Assembly: GCF_023541015.1 (NCBI RefSeq) | Contig: NZ_JALNPR010000007.1 | Location: 61,738-125,737 of the forward strand | Direction: 5' to 3' | DNA length: 64,000 bases | Source of the DNA: Marivivens donghaensis | Lineage (GTDB): Bacteria > Pseudomonadota > Alphaproteobacteria > Rhodobacterales > Rhodobacteraceae | Shown: positions 16,187 to 24,766 of the stretch, in pieces | Position numbering within the stretch: the first letter of the stretch is position 1 | Layout of the letters: the number at the start of each line of letters is the position of its first letter | Translations under genes and position numbers: made by a program | The notes under the pieces: model-generated | Database searches by the model: none | Seen by the model: only the letters and a program-made list of their open reading frames with translations | Told to the model about the DNA's origin: nothing

Positions 16187-18097
16187 ATGACGAAGACACT
16201 TGATGTAATTACGATTGGCCGTGCTGGCGTTGATCTTTACGGGACGCAGATTGGTGGTCGTCTTGAGGACATGGGTTCGTTTGAGAAGTACATCGGTGGC
16301 AGCCCAACGAACATTGCCTGCGGAACGGCGCGATTGGGTCTGAAGTCTGCGTTGATCACCCGTGTTGGCGATGAACATATGGGTCGGTTTATCCGCGAGC
16401 AGCTTGTGCGCGAGGGCGTGAATGTTGATGGGGTGATCACGGACCCTGAGCGTCTGACGGCGCTGGTTATTCTGGGCATTCGCGACGAAGAGCAGTTTCC
16501 GCTGATTTTCTATCGGGAAAACTGTGCGGATATGGCTCTGTGTGAAGATGATATTGACGAGGCGTTCATTGCCTCGGCGCGATCGGTTCTGGCGACGGGC
16601 ACGCATTTGTCGAACGTAAAGACCGAAGCTGCGGTGATTAAGGCGCTGGAATTGGCGCGCAAGCACGGTGCGCAAACGGCTCTGGATATTGACTACCGCC
16701 CGAACCTTTGGGGTGTGGCGGGGCATGGCGATGGCGAGAGCCGTTTTGTTGAGAGCGCTGCGGTGACGGCAACGCTGCAAAAGTCGCTGCACTTCTTTGA
16801 CCTGATCGTCGGCACCGAGGAAGAGTTCCACATTGCGGGCGGTTCGACCAACACGATCGAGGCGCTGCGGGCCGTGCGCAAGGTGTCGAACGCGACGTTG
16901 GTGTGCAAACGCGGTGCGGCGGGCGCTGTGGCCTTTGAGGGCGATATTCCTGACAGCCTTGATGAGGGGCAAACGGGTCCGGGCTTCCCAATTGAAGTGT
17001 TCAACGTATTGGGCGCGGGCGACGGGTTTTTCTCTGGTTTGATGAAGGGTTGGCTTGATGGTGAGGATTGGCCGACCGCGCTGAAATATGCGAATGCTTG
17101 TGGTGCCTTTGCGGTGTCGCGTCACGGCTGCACGCCTGCTTATCCGTCGCTTGAAGAGCTGGAGTTCTTCTTTGAGCGGGGCATCAAACAGCCTGACCTG
17201 CGCAATGATGCAGAGCTGGAGCAGATCCACTGGTCGACGAACCGTCACGGTGATTGGTCGACGATGCGGGTGTTTGCCTTTGACCACCGTATGCAGCTCG
17301 AAGAGATGGAGGGGTATACCCTCGCTAAGGGCGGTGAGTTCAAGGAACTGTGCCTCAAGGCCGCGCAGCAGGTTCAGAACGGGCAGGAGGGGTATGGTAT
17401 CCTCTGCGACAACCGCATTGGGCGGAATGCGCTGCATGCGGCCTCGGGTTCGGGTCTGTGGGTTGGTCGTCCCGTTGAATGGCCGGGATCGCGTCCGCTG
17501 ACGCTCGAGCCTGAGTTGGGATCGGACTTTGGTGGTCTGAACCAATGGGCCAAAGAGAACGTGGTGAAGGTTCTGTGCTTCTGTCACCCCGATGACGATG
17601 CAGAGATGCAAGCCCAGCAAGAAGCGACGGTGAAGCGTCTGTTCGAGGCATCGCGTCGGAATCGTCTGGAGTTCTTGCTTGAGGTGATCCCGTCGAAGGT
17701 GGCGCCTGTGACTGACGACACCACAGCAACCCTGATCCGTCGGTTCTATGAGATCGGCGTATATCCAGATTGGTGGAAGCTGGAGCCGATGAAGACCCAT
17801 GCGGGGTGGCAGAACGCGATCAATGGGATCGAAGAAAACGACCCCCATACCCGCGGTATCGTGGTGCTGGGTCTTGATGCCCCTGAGGCGGAACTGAGCG
17901 CCTCGTTCGAGGTTGCGGCCAGCTATCCGCTGGTGCGTGGGTTCGCGGTTGGTCGAACGATCTTTGGCGATGCGGCGCGGGCTTGGATGAAGGGCGCGAT
18001 GACGGATGCAGAGGCTATTGCACAAATGGCTGAGCGCTATACCAATTTGTGCAAGATTTGGGACGCAGCGCGCGTCAAAGCGGGAGGAAACGCATGA
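16187..18097 (+). CDS. iolC: 5-dehydro-2-deoxygluconokinase fused to a DUF2090 domain (IolC)
   Basis: 636 residues, about twice the length of a stand-alone IolC. The N-terminal half is a PfkB carbohydrate kinase (GGSPTNIACG near residue 35, the catalytic GAGDGFFSG near residue 280). The C-terminal half, from about residue 330, is DUF2090, an aldolase-like barrel. The kinase phosphorylates 2-deoxy-5-keto-gluconate; the DUF2090 part has been proposed to take over the following aldol cleavage to dihydroxyacetone phosphate and malonate semialdehyde, normally done by IolJ. The stop overlaps the iolD start by ATGA. A long antisense frame here is a shadow of this gene. Confidence 0.92.
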   Translation: MTKTLDVITIGRAGVDLYGTQIGGRLEDMGSFEKYIGGSPTNIACGTARLGLKSALITRVGDEHMGRFIREQLVREGVNVDGVITDPERLTALVILGIRDEEQFPLIFYRENCADMALCEDDIDEAFIASARSVLATGTHLSNVKTEAAVIKALELARKHGAQTALDIDYRPNLWGVAGHGDGESRFVESAAVTATLQKSLHFFDLIVGTEEEFHIAGGSTNTIEALRAVRKVSNATLVCKRGAAGAVAFEGDIPDSLDEGQTGPGFPIEVFNVLGAGDGFFSGLMKGWLDGEDWPTALKYANACGAFAVSRHGCTPAYPSLEELEFFFERGIKQPDLRNDAELEQIHWSTNRHGDWSTMRVFAFDHRMQLEEMEGYTLAKGGEFKELCLKAAQQVQNGQEGYGILCDNRIGRNALHAASGSGLWVGRPVEWPGSRPLTLEPELGSDFGGLNQWAKENVVKVLCFCHPDDDAEMQAQQEATVKRLFEASRRNRLEFLLEVIPSKVAPVTDDTTATLIRRFYEIGVYPDWWKLEPMKTHAGWQNAINGIEENDPHTRGIVVLGLDAPEAELSASFEVAASYPLVRGFAVGRTIFGDAARAWMKGAMTDAEAIAQMAERYTNLCKIWDAARVKAGGNA

Positions 18098-19935
18098 CAC
18101 AAACAATCCGACTGACTGCCGCACAGGCCATGGTGAAGTGGCTTTCTGTACAGTTCAACGAAGATGGCGACCGCTATATCGACGGTGTTTGGGGTATTTT
18201 TGGCCATGGTAACGTCGCGGGTCTGGGGGAGGCCCTCTACCATGCGGCTGACACTATGCCGACTTGGCGTGGACAAAACGAACAGACGATGGCGCATACG
18301 GCGATTGCCTATGCGAAAACACTCAAGCGCAAACGTGCGCAGGCTGTGACCTCTTCGATTGGGCCGGGTGCGACGAACATGGTGACGGCGGCGGCGCTGG
18401 CACATGTGAACCGTATCCCTGTGTTGTTTGTTCCGGGTGATGTGTTTGCAAACCGTCGTCCTGATCCTGTGCTGCAGCAGATCGAGAGCTTTGAGGATGG
18501 CACCGTCTCGGCCAATGATTGCTTCCGTCCTGTGGTGCGCTACTACGACCGCATCTCGCGTCCTGAGCATATCATGACGGCACTGCCGCGTGCTTTGGCG
18601 ACGATGACCGATCCTGCGAATTGTGGTCCAGTGTGCCTATCGTTCTGCCAGGATACGCAAGCGGAAGCCTATGATTACCCTGTGGCGTTCTTTGAGCCCA
18701 AGGTCTGGCGCGTGCGCCGTCCAGAGCCCGATGCGGCTGAGTTGGCGCAGATCGCTGATCTGATCAAAGCGGCAAAGTCGCCTGTGATCGTTGCGGGCGG
18801 TGGCGTGATTTATTCCGAGGCCGAAGAGACGCTTGGCGCTTTTGCGACCGAATTCGGTATTCCCGTTGTTGAGACGCAGGCGGGCAAATCGGCTTTGGCG
18901 CAATCGCATCCGATGAACTACGGCGCCTCGGGCGTTGATGGCTCTGAGGCTGCGAATATCATGTCGAAAGAGGCCGATCTGGTGATCGGTGTCGGTACAC
19001 GGTTCCAAGACTTTACCACGGGGTCGTGGTCGCTGTTTGAGAACCCGAACCGCAAATTGGTGTCGATCAACGTCGCGGCCTATGACGCGGTGAAACACGG
19101 GGCCTATCCGCTGGTGTCGGATGCGAAGGTCGCGCTTGAGAAACTGACAGGTCTTTTGGCGGGGTATTCGGCGTCGAACGCAAAACCTGCTGTTCGGGCG
19201 GAGTGGCTGGCAACAGTCGATGCGCATTGCGCGGATCGCAAGGGCGGCGAGGGCTACCTGCCGATGGATTGCGAAGTGATTGGCGCGGTTCAGCGGACCT
19301 CATCCGAGGCAACCATTGCGATGTGTGCGGCAGGCACGATGCCTGGTGCGCTCAAGCTGCTGTGGCAGTCGCCGCAGGGTGGATACCACATGGAATACGG
19401 CTTTAGCTGCATGGGCTACGAGGTCGCGGGCGCGATGGGTGTTAAACTCGCCGCACCAGAGCGTGACGTTGTGTGCTTTGTCGGTGATGGGTCCTATATG
19501 ATGGCGAACTCTGAACTGGCGACGGCTGTGATGCGCCGGGTGCCGTTCACGGTGGTTCTGACCGATAACCGTGGGTTTGGCTGTATCAACCGCCTGCAGA
19601 TGGGCACAGGCGGTGAGCAGTTTAACAACCTCTATAAAGACTGCCGCGTTGAAACCCAACCTGCGATCGACTTTGTGGCCCATGCGGGTTCAATGGGCGC
19701 GTATGCGGTGAAGGCACAGTCGATTGCCGACCTCGAGGCACATCTGGCGGCTGCGAAATCGCGCGATATCCCGACGGTGATCGTGATTGATACCGACCCG
19801 ATGCACGGCCCCGGTGAAGCGGGTGGCGGCAGCTGGTGGGACGTGGCAATTCCTGAGGTTCCGAGCAACGACAGAATGTCGGACGCGCGGGATCGCTATG
19901 TCCAAAACATGAAACGTCAGAACCTTGTGAACTGA
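18094..19935 (+). CDS. iolD: 3D-(3,5/4)-trihydroxycyclohexane-1,2-dione hydrolase IolD
   Basis: 613 residues from the ATG at 18094, preceded by GGGAGGAAA and overlapping the iolC stop. It is a thiamine diphosphate enzyme of the acetolactate synthase fold: an N-terminal pyrimidine-binding domain (ten residues into which GVWGIFGHGNVAG lies, then SIGPGATNMVTAAA), a central domain, and a C-terminal diphosphate-binding GDGSYMMAN motif. It opens the ring of the trihydroxycyclohexanedione to 5-deoxy-glucuronate. This is the only iolD in the window, so the second cyclitol module must share it or bypass it. Confidence 0.94.
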   Translation: MTQTIRLTAAQAMVKWLSVQFNEDGDRYIDGVWGIFGHGNVAGLGEALYHAADTMPTWRGQNEQTMAHTAIAYAKTLKRKRAQAVTSSIGPGATNMVTAAALAHVNRIPVLFVPGDVFANRRPDPVLQQIESFEDGTVSANDCFRPVVRYYDRISRPEHIMTALPRALATMTDPANCGPVCLSFCQDTQAEAYDYPVAFFEPKVWRVRRPEPDAAELAQIADLIKAAKSPVIVAGGGVIYSEAEETLGAFATEFGIPVVETQAGKSALAQSHPMNYGASGVDGSEAANIMSKEADLVIGVGTRFQDFTTGSWSLFENPNRKLVSINVAAYDAVKHGAYPLVSDAKVALEKLTGLLAGYSASNAKPAVRAEWLATVDAHCADRKGGEGYLPMDCEVIGAVQRTSSEATIAMCAAGTMPGALKLLWQSPQGGYHMEYGFSCMGYEVAGAMGVKLAAPERDVVCFVGDGSYMMANSELATAVMRRVPFTVVLTDNRGFGCINRLQMGTGGEQFNNLYKDCRVETQPAIDFVAHAGSMGAYAVKAQSIADLEAHLAAAKSRDIPTVIVIDTDPMHGPGEAGGGSWWDVAIPEVPSNDRMSDARDRYVQNMKRQNLVN

Positions 19936-20013
19936 TCAAAGAGAAAGACGTGGGGCTGGGCGGACCCTGCTCCAGACCTATTCGGGCGATGTGCCCTTTC
20001 GGAGTGACTAATA

Positions 20014-20907
20014 ATGATCCAGTTCGGTACAAACCCGATCGCTTGGGCCAATGATGACGACCAGACCATCGGTGCGAATATCTCGACCGACCGTATTCTC
20101 GAAGAAGCGGGCCGTTTGATCGGGTTTGACGGTATTGAGAACGGCCACCGTTGGCCGAATGACCCTGCAGAGCTGAAATCGCTCTTGGGCGGCTATGGCC
20201 TGAAATTTATCTCTGGCTGGTATTCGACGAACCTCTTGGTTCAGTCTGTGGCCGAAGAGATTGAGGCGGTGCAGGGTCACCTTGCGAAGCTGAAGCACAA
20301 CGATTGCAAGGTGTGTATCGTTTGTGAAACCTCGAATGCGATCCACGGCTCGGACCTGCCCGTGAATGACCGCCCGACCTTGACCGCCGATGAAATGGTC
20401 GCCTTTGGTGCCAAACTCGAAGAGTTCGCGCAATATCTGGCGGATCAGGGCGTGACCTTGGTCTATCACCACCACATGGGCACGATTGTAGAAAGCCCCG
20501 AGGAAATCGACGCGTTTATGGCGGCAACAGGTCCCGCGACGCATCTTTTGTTTGATGCGGGCCACTGTGCATTTGGTGGTGGCGACCCTGTAGCGGTGTT
20601 GAAGAAACACGTTGGTCGCGTTCGTCACTTCCACGCGAAAAACATCCGTCCTGCGATCACCGCAAAGGTTCGTGCAGAGGGTCTGTCTTTCCTTCAGGGG
20701 GTTGTTCAGGGCGCCTTTACCGTGCCGGGCGATCAAGAGGGCGGCGTTGATTTTAAACCGCTCCTGCAGATCCTTGCGGACAACAACTACGACGGTTGGA
20801 TCGTGATTGAGGCAGAGCAGGACCCCGATGTGCGGAACCCGCTGTTGTATCAGACCCTAGGCCTGCATACGCTCAAGCGGATTGCAACAGAAACCGGGCT
20901 TATCTGA
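20014..20907 (+). CDS. iolE: Myo-inosose-2 dehydratase IolE
   Basis: 297 residues, a TIM-barrel of the xylose isomerase-like/AP endonuclease 2 superfamily. The N-terminal IQFGTNPIAWAND is typical of IolE, and metal-ligand segments are visible in YHHHMGTIVE, FDAGHCAFGG and HFHAKNIRP. It dehydrates scyllo-inosose to 3D-(3,5/4)-trihydroxycyclohexane-1,2-dione. It lies 78 bases after iolD, and its TGA overlaps the ATG of the small membrane protein by one base. Confidence 0.93.
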   Translation: MIQFGTNPIAWANDDDQTIGANISTDRILEEAGRLIGFDGIENGHRWPNDPAELKSLLGGYGLKFISGWYSTNLLVQSVAEEIEAVQGHLAKLKHNDCKVCIVCETSNAIHGSDLPVNDRPTLTADEMVAFGAKLEEFAQYLADQGVTLVYHHHMGTIVESPEEIDAFMAATGPATHLLFDAGHCAFGGGDPVAVLKKHVGRVRHFHAKNIRPAITAKVRAEGLSFLQGVVQGAFTVPGDQEGGVDFKPLLQILADNNYDGWIVIEAEQDPDVRNPLLYQTLGLHTLKRIATETGLI

Positions 20908-21113
20908 TGTTTAAAATGAATGACCCCTTCTTCCGTCCTTTGTGGCTGCGCGTTCTTTTGGTCGCGATCTGCGTATTTTGGACGGTGGTCGAGCTTTGGA
21001 CAGGATCGCCCGGTTGGGCCGTCATGTTCGGGGGTTTAGGGGCTTACGCTGCCTATTCGTTCTTTATCGTGTTTAACCCGACTGACCCTGAAAAGGACGC
21101 CGACGATGCCTGA
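20907..21113 (+). CDS. Small two-span membrane protein within the iol operon
   Basis: 68 residues: a short polar N-terminus (NDPFFRPLWLR), a hydrophobic span (VLLVAICVFWTVVELW), a Gly-Ser-Pro turn, a second span (AVMFGGLGAYAAYSFFIVF) and an acidic tail. The pattern resembles small DUF3329-type proteins seen in Rhodobacteraceae, of unknown function. It overlaps iolE by one base (TGATG) and iolB by eight bases, so it is translated as part of the operon. A structural or membrane-docking role for the pathway is possible but not shown. Confidence 0.75.
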   Translation: MFKMNDPFFRPLWLRVLLVAICVFWTVVELWTGSPGWAVMFGGLGAYAAYSFFIVFNPTDPEKDADDA

Positions 21114-21900
21114 TCTTTTGTGCAAACCGTTTGGAACACATGGAAAGGTGCATCAGATCACGCCGCAGTCGGCAGGATGGCGCTATGTTGGGTTCTCGCT
21201 CTACCGTCTGCGTGCAGGCGAAACCGTGGGCGAGGCTTTGGGCGACAACGAAGCCATTTTGGTGATGGTCGAAGGCAAGGCAACCTTTGACGCCGCAGGG
21301 CAGTCTTGGGGGGAATTGGGCGAGCGGATGAACGTCTTTGAAAAGACGCCGCCGCATTGCCTTTATGTGCCGAACGACAACAGCTGGGAGGCGACCGCGA
21401 CGACCGATTGCGTGATCGCGGTCTGTTTGGCGCCTGGTAAAAGTGGCCATGAGGCGCGTCGTATTGGGCCGGACGGGATCACGTTGACCCAGCGTGGGAC
21501 GGGCACCAACACGCGCTTTATCAACAACATCGCGATGGAGAATGAGGACTACTGTGACAGCCTCTTGGTCACCGAAGTCTTTACCCCTGCGGGCCATTGG
21601 TCATCCTACCCGAGCCACCGCCATGATGAGGACGATTTCCCGCGGATTACCTACCTCGAAGAAACCTATTACCACCGTCTCAACCCTGCCCAAGGGTTCG
21701 GCATCCAGCGCGTCTACACCGAGGATGGCACCTTGGACGAGACCATGGCTGTGTCTGATGGCGATGTGGTTTTGGTCCCGCGTGGACATCACCCCTGCGG
21801 TGCGCCTTATGGGTTCGAGATGTATTATCTGAACGTCATGGCAGGACCGCGCCGCAACTGGCGTTTTGTGCCTGATCCCGCGGTCGAGCATCTCTTTTAA
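21106..21900 (+). CDS. iolB: 5-deoxy-glucuronate isomerase IolB
   Basis: 264 residues, a bicupin. The KduI/IolB metal-binding pattern is seen in the second cupin: SYPSHRHDEDDFPR, then LEETYYHRLNP and a late RGHHPCGAPYGFEMYYLNVMAGP. It converts 5-deoxy-glucuronate to 2-deoxy-5-keto-gluconate, the substrate of IolC. It is the last gene of the iolG-C-D-E-x-B run and ends 69 bases before a convergent minus-strand gene. A paralogue lies at 22797-23651. Confidence 0.92.
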   Translation: MPDLLCKPFGTHGKVHQITPQSAGWRYVGFSLYRLRAGETVGEALGDNEAILVMVEGKATFDAAGQSWGELGERMNVFEKTPPHCLYVPNDNSWEATATTDCVIAVCLAPGKSGHEARRIGPDGITLTQRGTGTNTRFINNIAMENEDYCDSLLVTEVFTPAGHWSSYPSHRHDEDDFPRITYLEETYYHRLNPAQGFGIQRVYTEDGTLDETMAVSDGDVVLVPRGHHPCGAPYGFEMYYLNVMAGPRRNWRFVPDPAVEHLF

Positions 21901-21969
21901 GATCGCAGCGGTGACGATTTAGCTGAAGTCGAGGTAATGCAGCTTTTGTCGTGATCGGCGGAGGTCAAC

Positions 21970-22800
21970 CTAGCTCGACATTAACTCTCGCAAAATGGTC
22001 CTCGTAGCTTCGGTCATTGGGTTCATCGTCGCTTTGAGGATTTCGAGCCTGTCGAACTGGTCAGGATGATCTGTCAAAGTCTGGCGAAGTGCCGCGCCGA
22101 AGATCATCCGCAACTCTGTCCCGATGTTGAATTTGCAGATATTCGACCCGAGTGCCAATTCACGCCGTTGCGCTGATGGAACGCCTGATCCGCCGTGTAT
22201 GACGAGTGGGACGTTTGTGACCGCTTCAATCGCGTGGATACGGTCGAGGTCCAAGCCTGCCCCATCCGTTTGTTGCAGGTGCACGTTTCCAACCGAAACG
22301 GCCATTGCGTCAACGCCTGTTTGCCGAGCAAACTCTGCCGCTTCAATTGGGTCTGTTCCCGCCGATTGTTCGCCGTTCGCATAGCCCACAAAACCAATTT
22401 CGCCTTCACAAGAGACCCCCGCGCGGTGCGCCATTTCCACAATGGCTGCGGTTTCATCAATGTTCTCACGCAAGGGTTTGCGCGATCCGTCGAACATGAC
22501 TGAGGTGAATCCCGCGTCAATTGCCATTCGACAGTCGTCGAGCGAATACCCGTGGTCGAGGTGGGCGACCACAGGCACTGCGGCCTGCTCTGCAAGATGG
22601 CGAAACATCTGGCCTAGGATTGGCAGCGGTGTGTGCGCGCGGCAGGACGGACCTGCTTGTAATATCACAGGGCAACCCTCGGCTTCGGCGGCTTCAACAT
22701 AGGCGCACATATCCTCCCAACCCAATGTGACTAGACCAGCCACGGCATAGCCTTGCTTGAGTGCGGGTTCCAGAACCTCGGCGAGCGTCGCGATGGTCAT
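21970..22800 (-). CDS. Class II fructose-bisphosphate aldolase family (IolJ-like)
   Basis: 276 residues of the class II, zinc-dependent ketose-bisphosphate aldolase family. Zinc ligands and phosphate-binding segments are present: HLDHG, CEGEIG, and VIHGGSGVP, with GSNICKFNIGTEL near the C-terminus. The third ligand region reads GNVHLQQ instead of the usual GNxHG. Its position at the end of an operon with iolB and an IolC-like kinase suggests cleavage of 6-phospho-5-dehydro-2-deoxygluconate (IolJ) or a close analogue. It overlaps the upstream iolB paralogue by ATGA. Confidence 0.85.
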   Translation of the reverse strand: MTIATLAEVLEPALKQGYAVAGLVTLGWEDMCAYVEAAEAEGCPVILQAGPSCRAHTPLPILGQMFRHLAEQAAVPVVAHLDHGYSLDDCRMAIDAGFTSVMFDGSRKPLRENIDETAAIVEMAHRAGVSCEGEIGFVGYANGEQSAGTDPIEAAEFARQTGVDAMAVSVGNVHLQQTDGAGLDLDRIHAIEAVTNVPLVIHGGSGVPSAQRRELALGSNICKFNIGTELRMIFGAALRQTLTDHPDQFDRLEILKATMNPMTEATRTILRELMSS

Positions 22801-23651
22801 TTGAACTTGGCCACCATGTCTTTGATGCCGGGGATCGTTTCGACCTGATAGGCATGGATGGGCTGGAAAAACTGAACGAGACTGCGCTGGCTTAGGCCGC
22901 CGAGAATGGTGAAATAATACATCTCATACCCAGGCAGCACAGCGCAGGGATGGTAGCCTTTGTCGATGCAAATGGTGGAGCGGTCCATCAGTTGATAGGC
23001 ATCGCCGACCTTACCTTCCTCGCGTTGAAGGATTTGCACCCCGCCGCCATGGTTCGGACGAAAGCGGAAGTTATAGGTCTCATCATGACGTGTCTCGATA
23101 AGGATTCCGTTGTCGTCCCAACGGTCCGTGTCGTGTTTATGCGACGGGAAGCCGGACCAGCCTCCCTGACCAACGGTAAAGAGTTCGGACACCAATAGAC
23201 GACCAACTTTATCATGTTGTTTCTGGCCGAGGATGTGTTTGATCTTGCGGTGGGTCTTTGTGTCGTCCGACCCATATTGGACTTTGTCGATGTCTGCGAC
23301 ACGCACATCAAACGGGTCGAGAACTTTGTCGTATCGGGCACCTGCGATAAAGGTTTCAGTGTCACGTTTTGCGACCAAAGTTACCTTCGCGCCTGACGGG
23401 GCATAGACGCCCTCTGGTTCCCCATCCCACACATCGACCCCCCGATTGCCAAGGTCGGCAAAATGCACACCCTCTACGTCGACATCGACGGTGCCTGTCG
23501 CGGGTGCGATGCAGGTTTCGTAGTTCGGCACTTGATAGGTAAATGCTTCGCCCGCTTTGAGTTTAACGATGTTGAAGTAGTTCAGCGGAACCGTTGGATC
23601 GTTCGCATCCACGATCGGTTTGTTTTGGTTGTCGTGTGGGGGGATATGCAT
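22797..23651 (-). CDS. Second 5-deoxy-glucuronate isomerase (IolB paralogue)
   Basis: 284 residues, a KduI/IolB bicupin clearly different in sequence from the iolB at 21106-21900. Shared metal-site patterns are FPSHKHDTD, ETYNFRFRP and GYHPCAVLPGYEMYYFTILGG. It may act on the same 5-deoxy-glucuronate or on a stereoisomer. It lies between the IolC-like kinase (10 bases upstream) and the aldolase (ATGA overlap), giving a minus-strand kinase-isomerase-aldolase operon. Confidence 0.85.
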   Translation of the reverse strand: MHIPPHDNQNKPIVDANDPTVPLNYFNIVKLKAGEAFTYQVPNYETCIAPATGTVDVDVEGVHFADLGNRGVDVWDGEPEGVYAPSGAKVTLVAKRDTETFIAGARYDKVLDPFDVRVADIDKVQYGSDDTKTHRKIKHILGQKQHDKVGRLLVSELFTVGQGGWSGFPSHKHDTDRWDDNGILIETRHDETYNFRFRPNHGGGVQILQREEGKVGDAYQLMDRSTICIDKGYHPCAVLPGYEMYYFTILGGLSQRSLVQFFQPIHAYQVETIPGIKDMVAKFK

Positions 23652-23661
23652 TGATCTCTCC

Positions 23662-24642
23662 TTAGGCCACCGGAGTGGGGCCGGGGTGATTGGTCAAAAA
23701 CGTGTCGAGGTCATCGGGGTAGGGCATAGCGGGGGCGCACCCCGGTTTGGCGACAACGATTGCAGCGCAGGCTGATCCACGCAGAAGGGCCGTGTGCAGG
23801 TCATGACCGTCTGCGATAGACGTCAAAAAACCAGCCATGAAACTGTCGCCTGCACCGGTCGGTTTGACGGCTTCGACAGCGTAAATGCCCGTGCGCAATT
23901 CGGTGCCGTCGTGGAAGGTCACCGCGCCATGTTCGCCCATTTTGTAAACAACGATCTGCGCAGAGGTCTCAGCGAGTTGCCGCGCTTTTGTGAGGCCGTC
24001 GTCCTTGCTGCCCGCCATAAAGCCGAATTCATCGTCATTGCCGATGATCACATCGGACATTGAACCTGCGCGGGATAGGACATCTTCGGCGACCTGTGCA
24101 CTGGGCCAACTATAGGGGCGGTAATCCACGTCAAAGATGATCGGCAGACCTGCCGCCCGCGCCAAATCAAACGCGCGAAACGCAGCTGAGCGTGATGGCT
24201 CTGCGGCAAAAACAGTGCCTGCGGCGATCAAAGCCCCAAATTTGCCGTAGTCGACCGCCTCAACGTCGGCGACCGTCATTTCAAAATCGGCAGCCCCATT
24301 GCGGTAGATCACCGATTGGTGCCCCTCGACGCGTGTTTCATAGACGGCGAGCGAATTGCGAGCTTCCCCGCCTTGGGGGATCACATATTCGCAGCCGACC
24401 CCGTAGTGTTTAAGTTTCCCAACACAGAACCGACCAACGGCATCGTCAGAGACGCGCGTGACGAGCGAGGCCTGACCCCCCAGTTTTACGATCCCAGCGG
24501 CGATGTTGGCGGAGGATCCGCCCAAGTCAGCGTTAAACGTCGTCGCGTCTTCAATCGCGATGCCTGTATCAGAAAAGAGGTCCATGCCGACACGGCCTAA
24601 GACGACATAGCTATTGCGCTTTATCGCGTCGAAAATATCCAT
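23662..24642 (-). CDS. PfkB-family kinase, IolC-like without DUF2090
   Basis: 326 residues, a stand-alone PfkB carbohydrate kinase. Motifs: LGGSSANIAAGIVKLGG near residue 38 and the catalytic PTGAGDSFMAGF near residue 260. The N-terminus (VLGRVGMDLF) resembles IolC. Together with the iolB paralogue and class II aldolase downstream it would phosphorylate a 2-deoxy-5-keto-gluconate-type acid. Unlike the iolC at 16187 it lacks the DUF2090 part, which fits with the separate aldolase here. It is divergent from the dehydrogenase gene at 24767, with an operator between. Confidence 0.85.
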   Translation of the reverse strand: MDIFDAIKRNSYVVLGRVGMDLFSDTGIAIEDATTFNADLGGSSANIAAGIVKLGGQASLVTRVSDDAVGRFCVGKLKHYGVGCEYVIPQGGEARNSLAVYETRVEGHQSVIYRNGAADFEMTVADVEAVDYGKFGALIAAGTVFAAEPSRSAAFRAFDLARAAGLPIIFDVDYRPYSWPSAQVAEDVLSRAGSMSDVIIGNDDEFGFMAGSKDDGLTKARQLAETSAQIVVYKMGEHGAVTFHDGTELRTGIYAVEAVKPTGAGDSFMAGFLTSIADGHDLHTALLRGSACAAIVVAKPGCAPAMPYPDDLDTFLTNHPGPTPVA

Positions 24643-24727
24643 CTCTCAGCTAACCCTCGATTTGTGATCCCGCCGACCGCGATGCGCGTTTGACGCTTGC
24701 ATGACTTTGAACGGAAGGATACGAATA

Positions 24728-24743
24728 TTGCAAGCGGTTGCAA
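24728..24743. promoter_or_regulatory. Operator of the second LacI regulator in the divergent promoter
   Basis: TTGCAA-GCGG-TTGCAA, where each arm is self-complementary, so the whole site is symmetric. It lies between the kinase gene (minus) and the dehydrogenase gene (plus). A near copy with the same 4-base spacing, TTGCAA-ACTA-TTGCAT, lies at 29002-29017 upstream of the LacI gene at 27920-28924. Confidence 0.65.
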
Positions 24744-24766
24744 ACTGATTTTGCGGGAGGGGTTTT

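Noticed and set aside
15926..18124. 732-codon open frame antisense to iolC
   Set aside because: Arg/His-rich translation typical of the antisense of a high-G+C gene; iolC with DUF2090 is clear on the plus strand.
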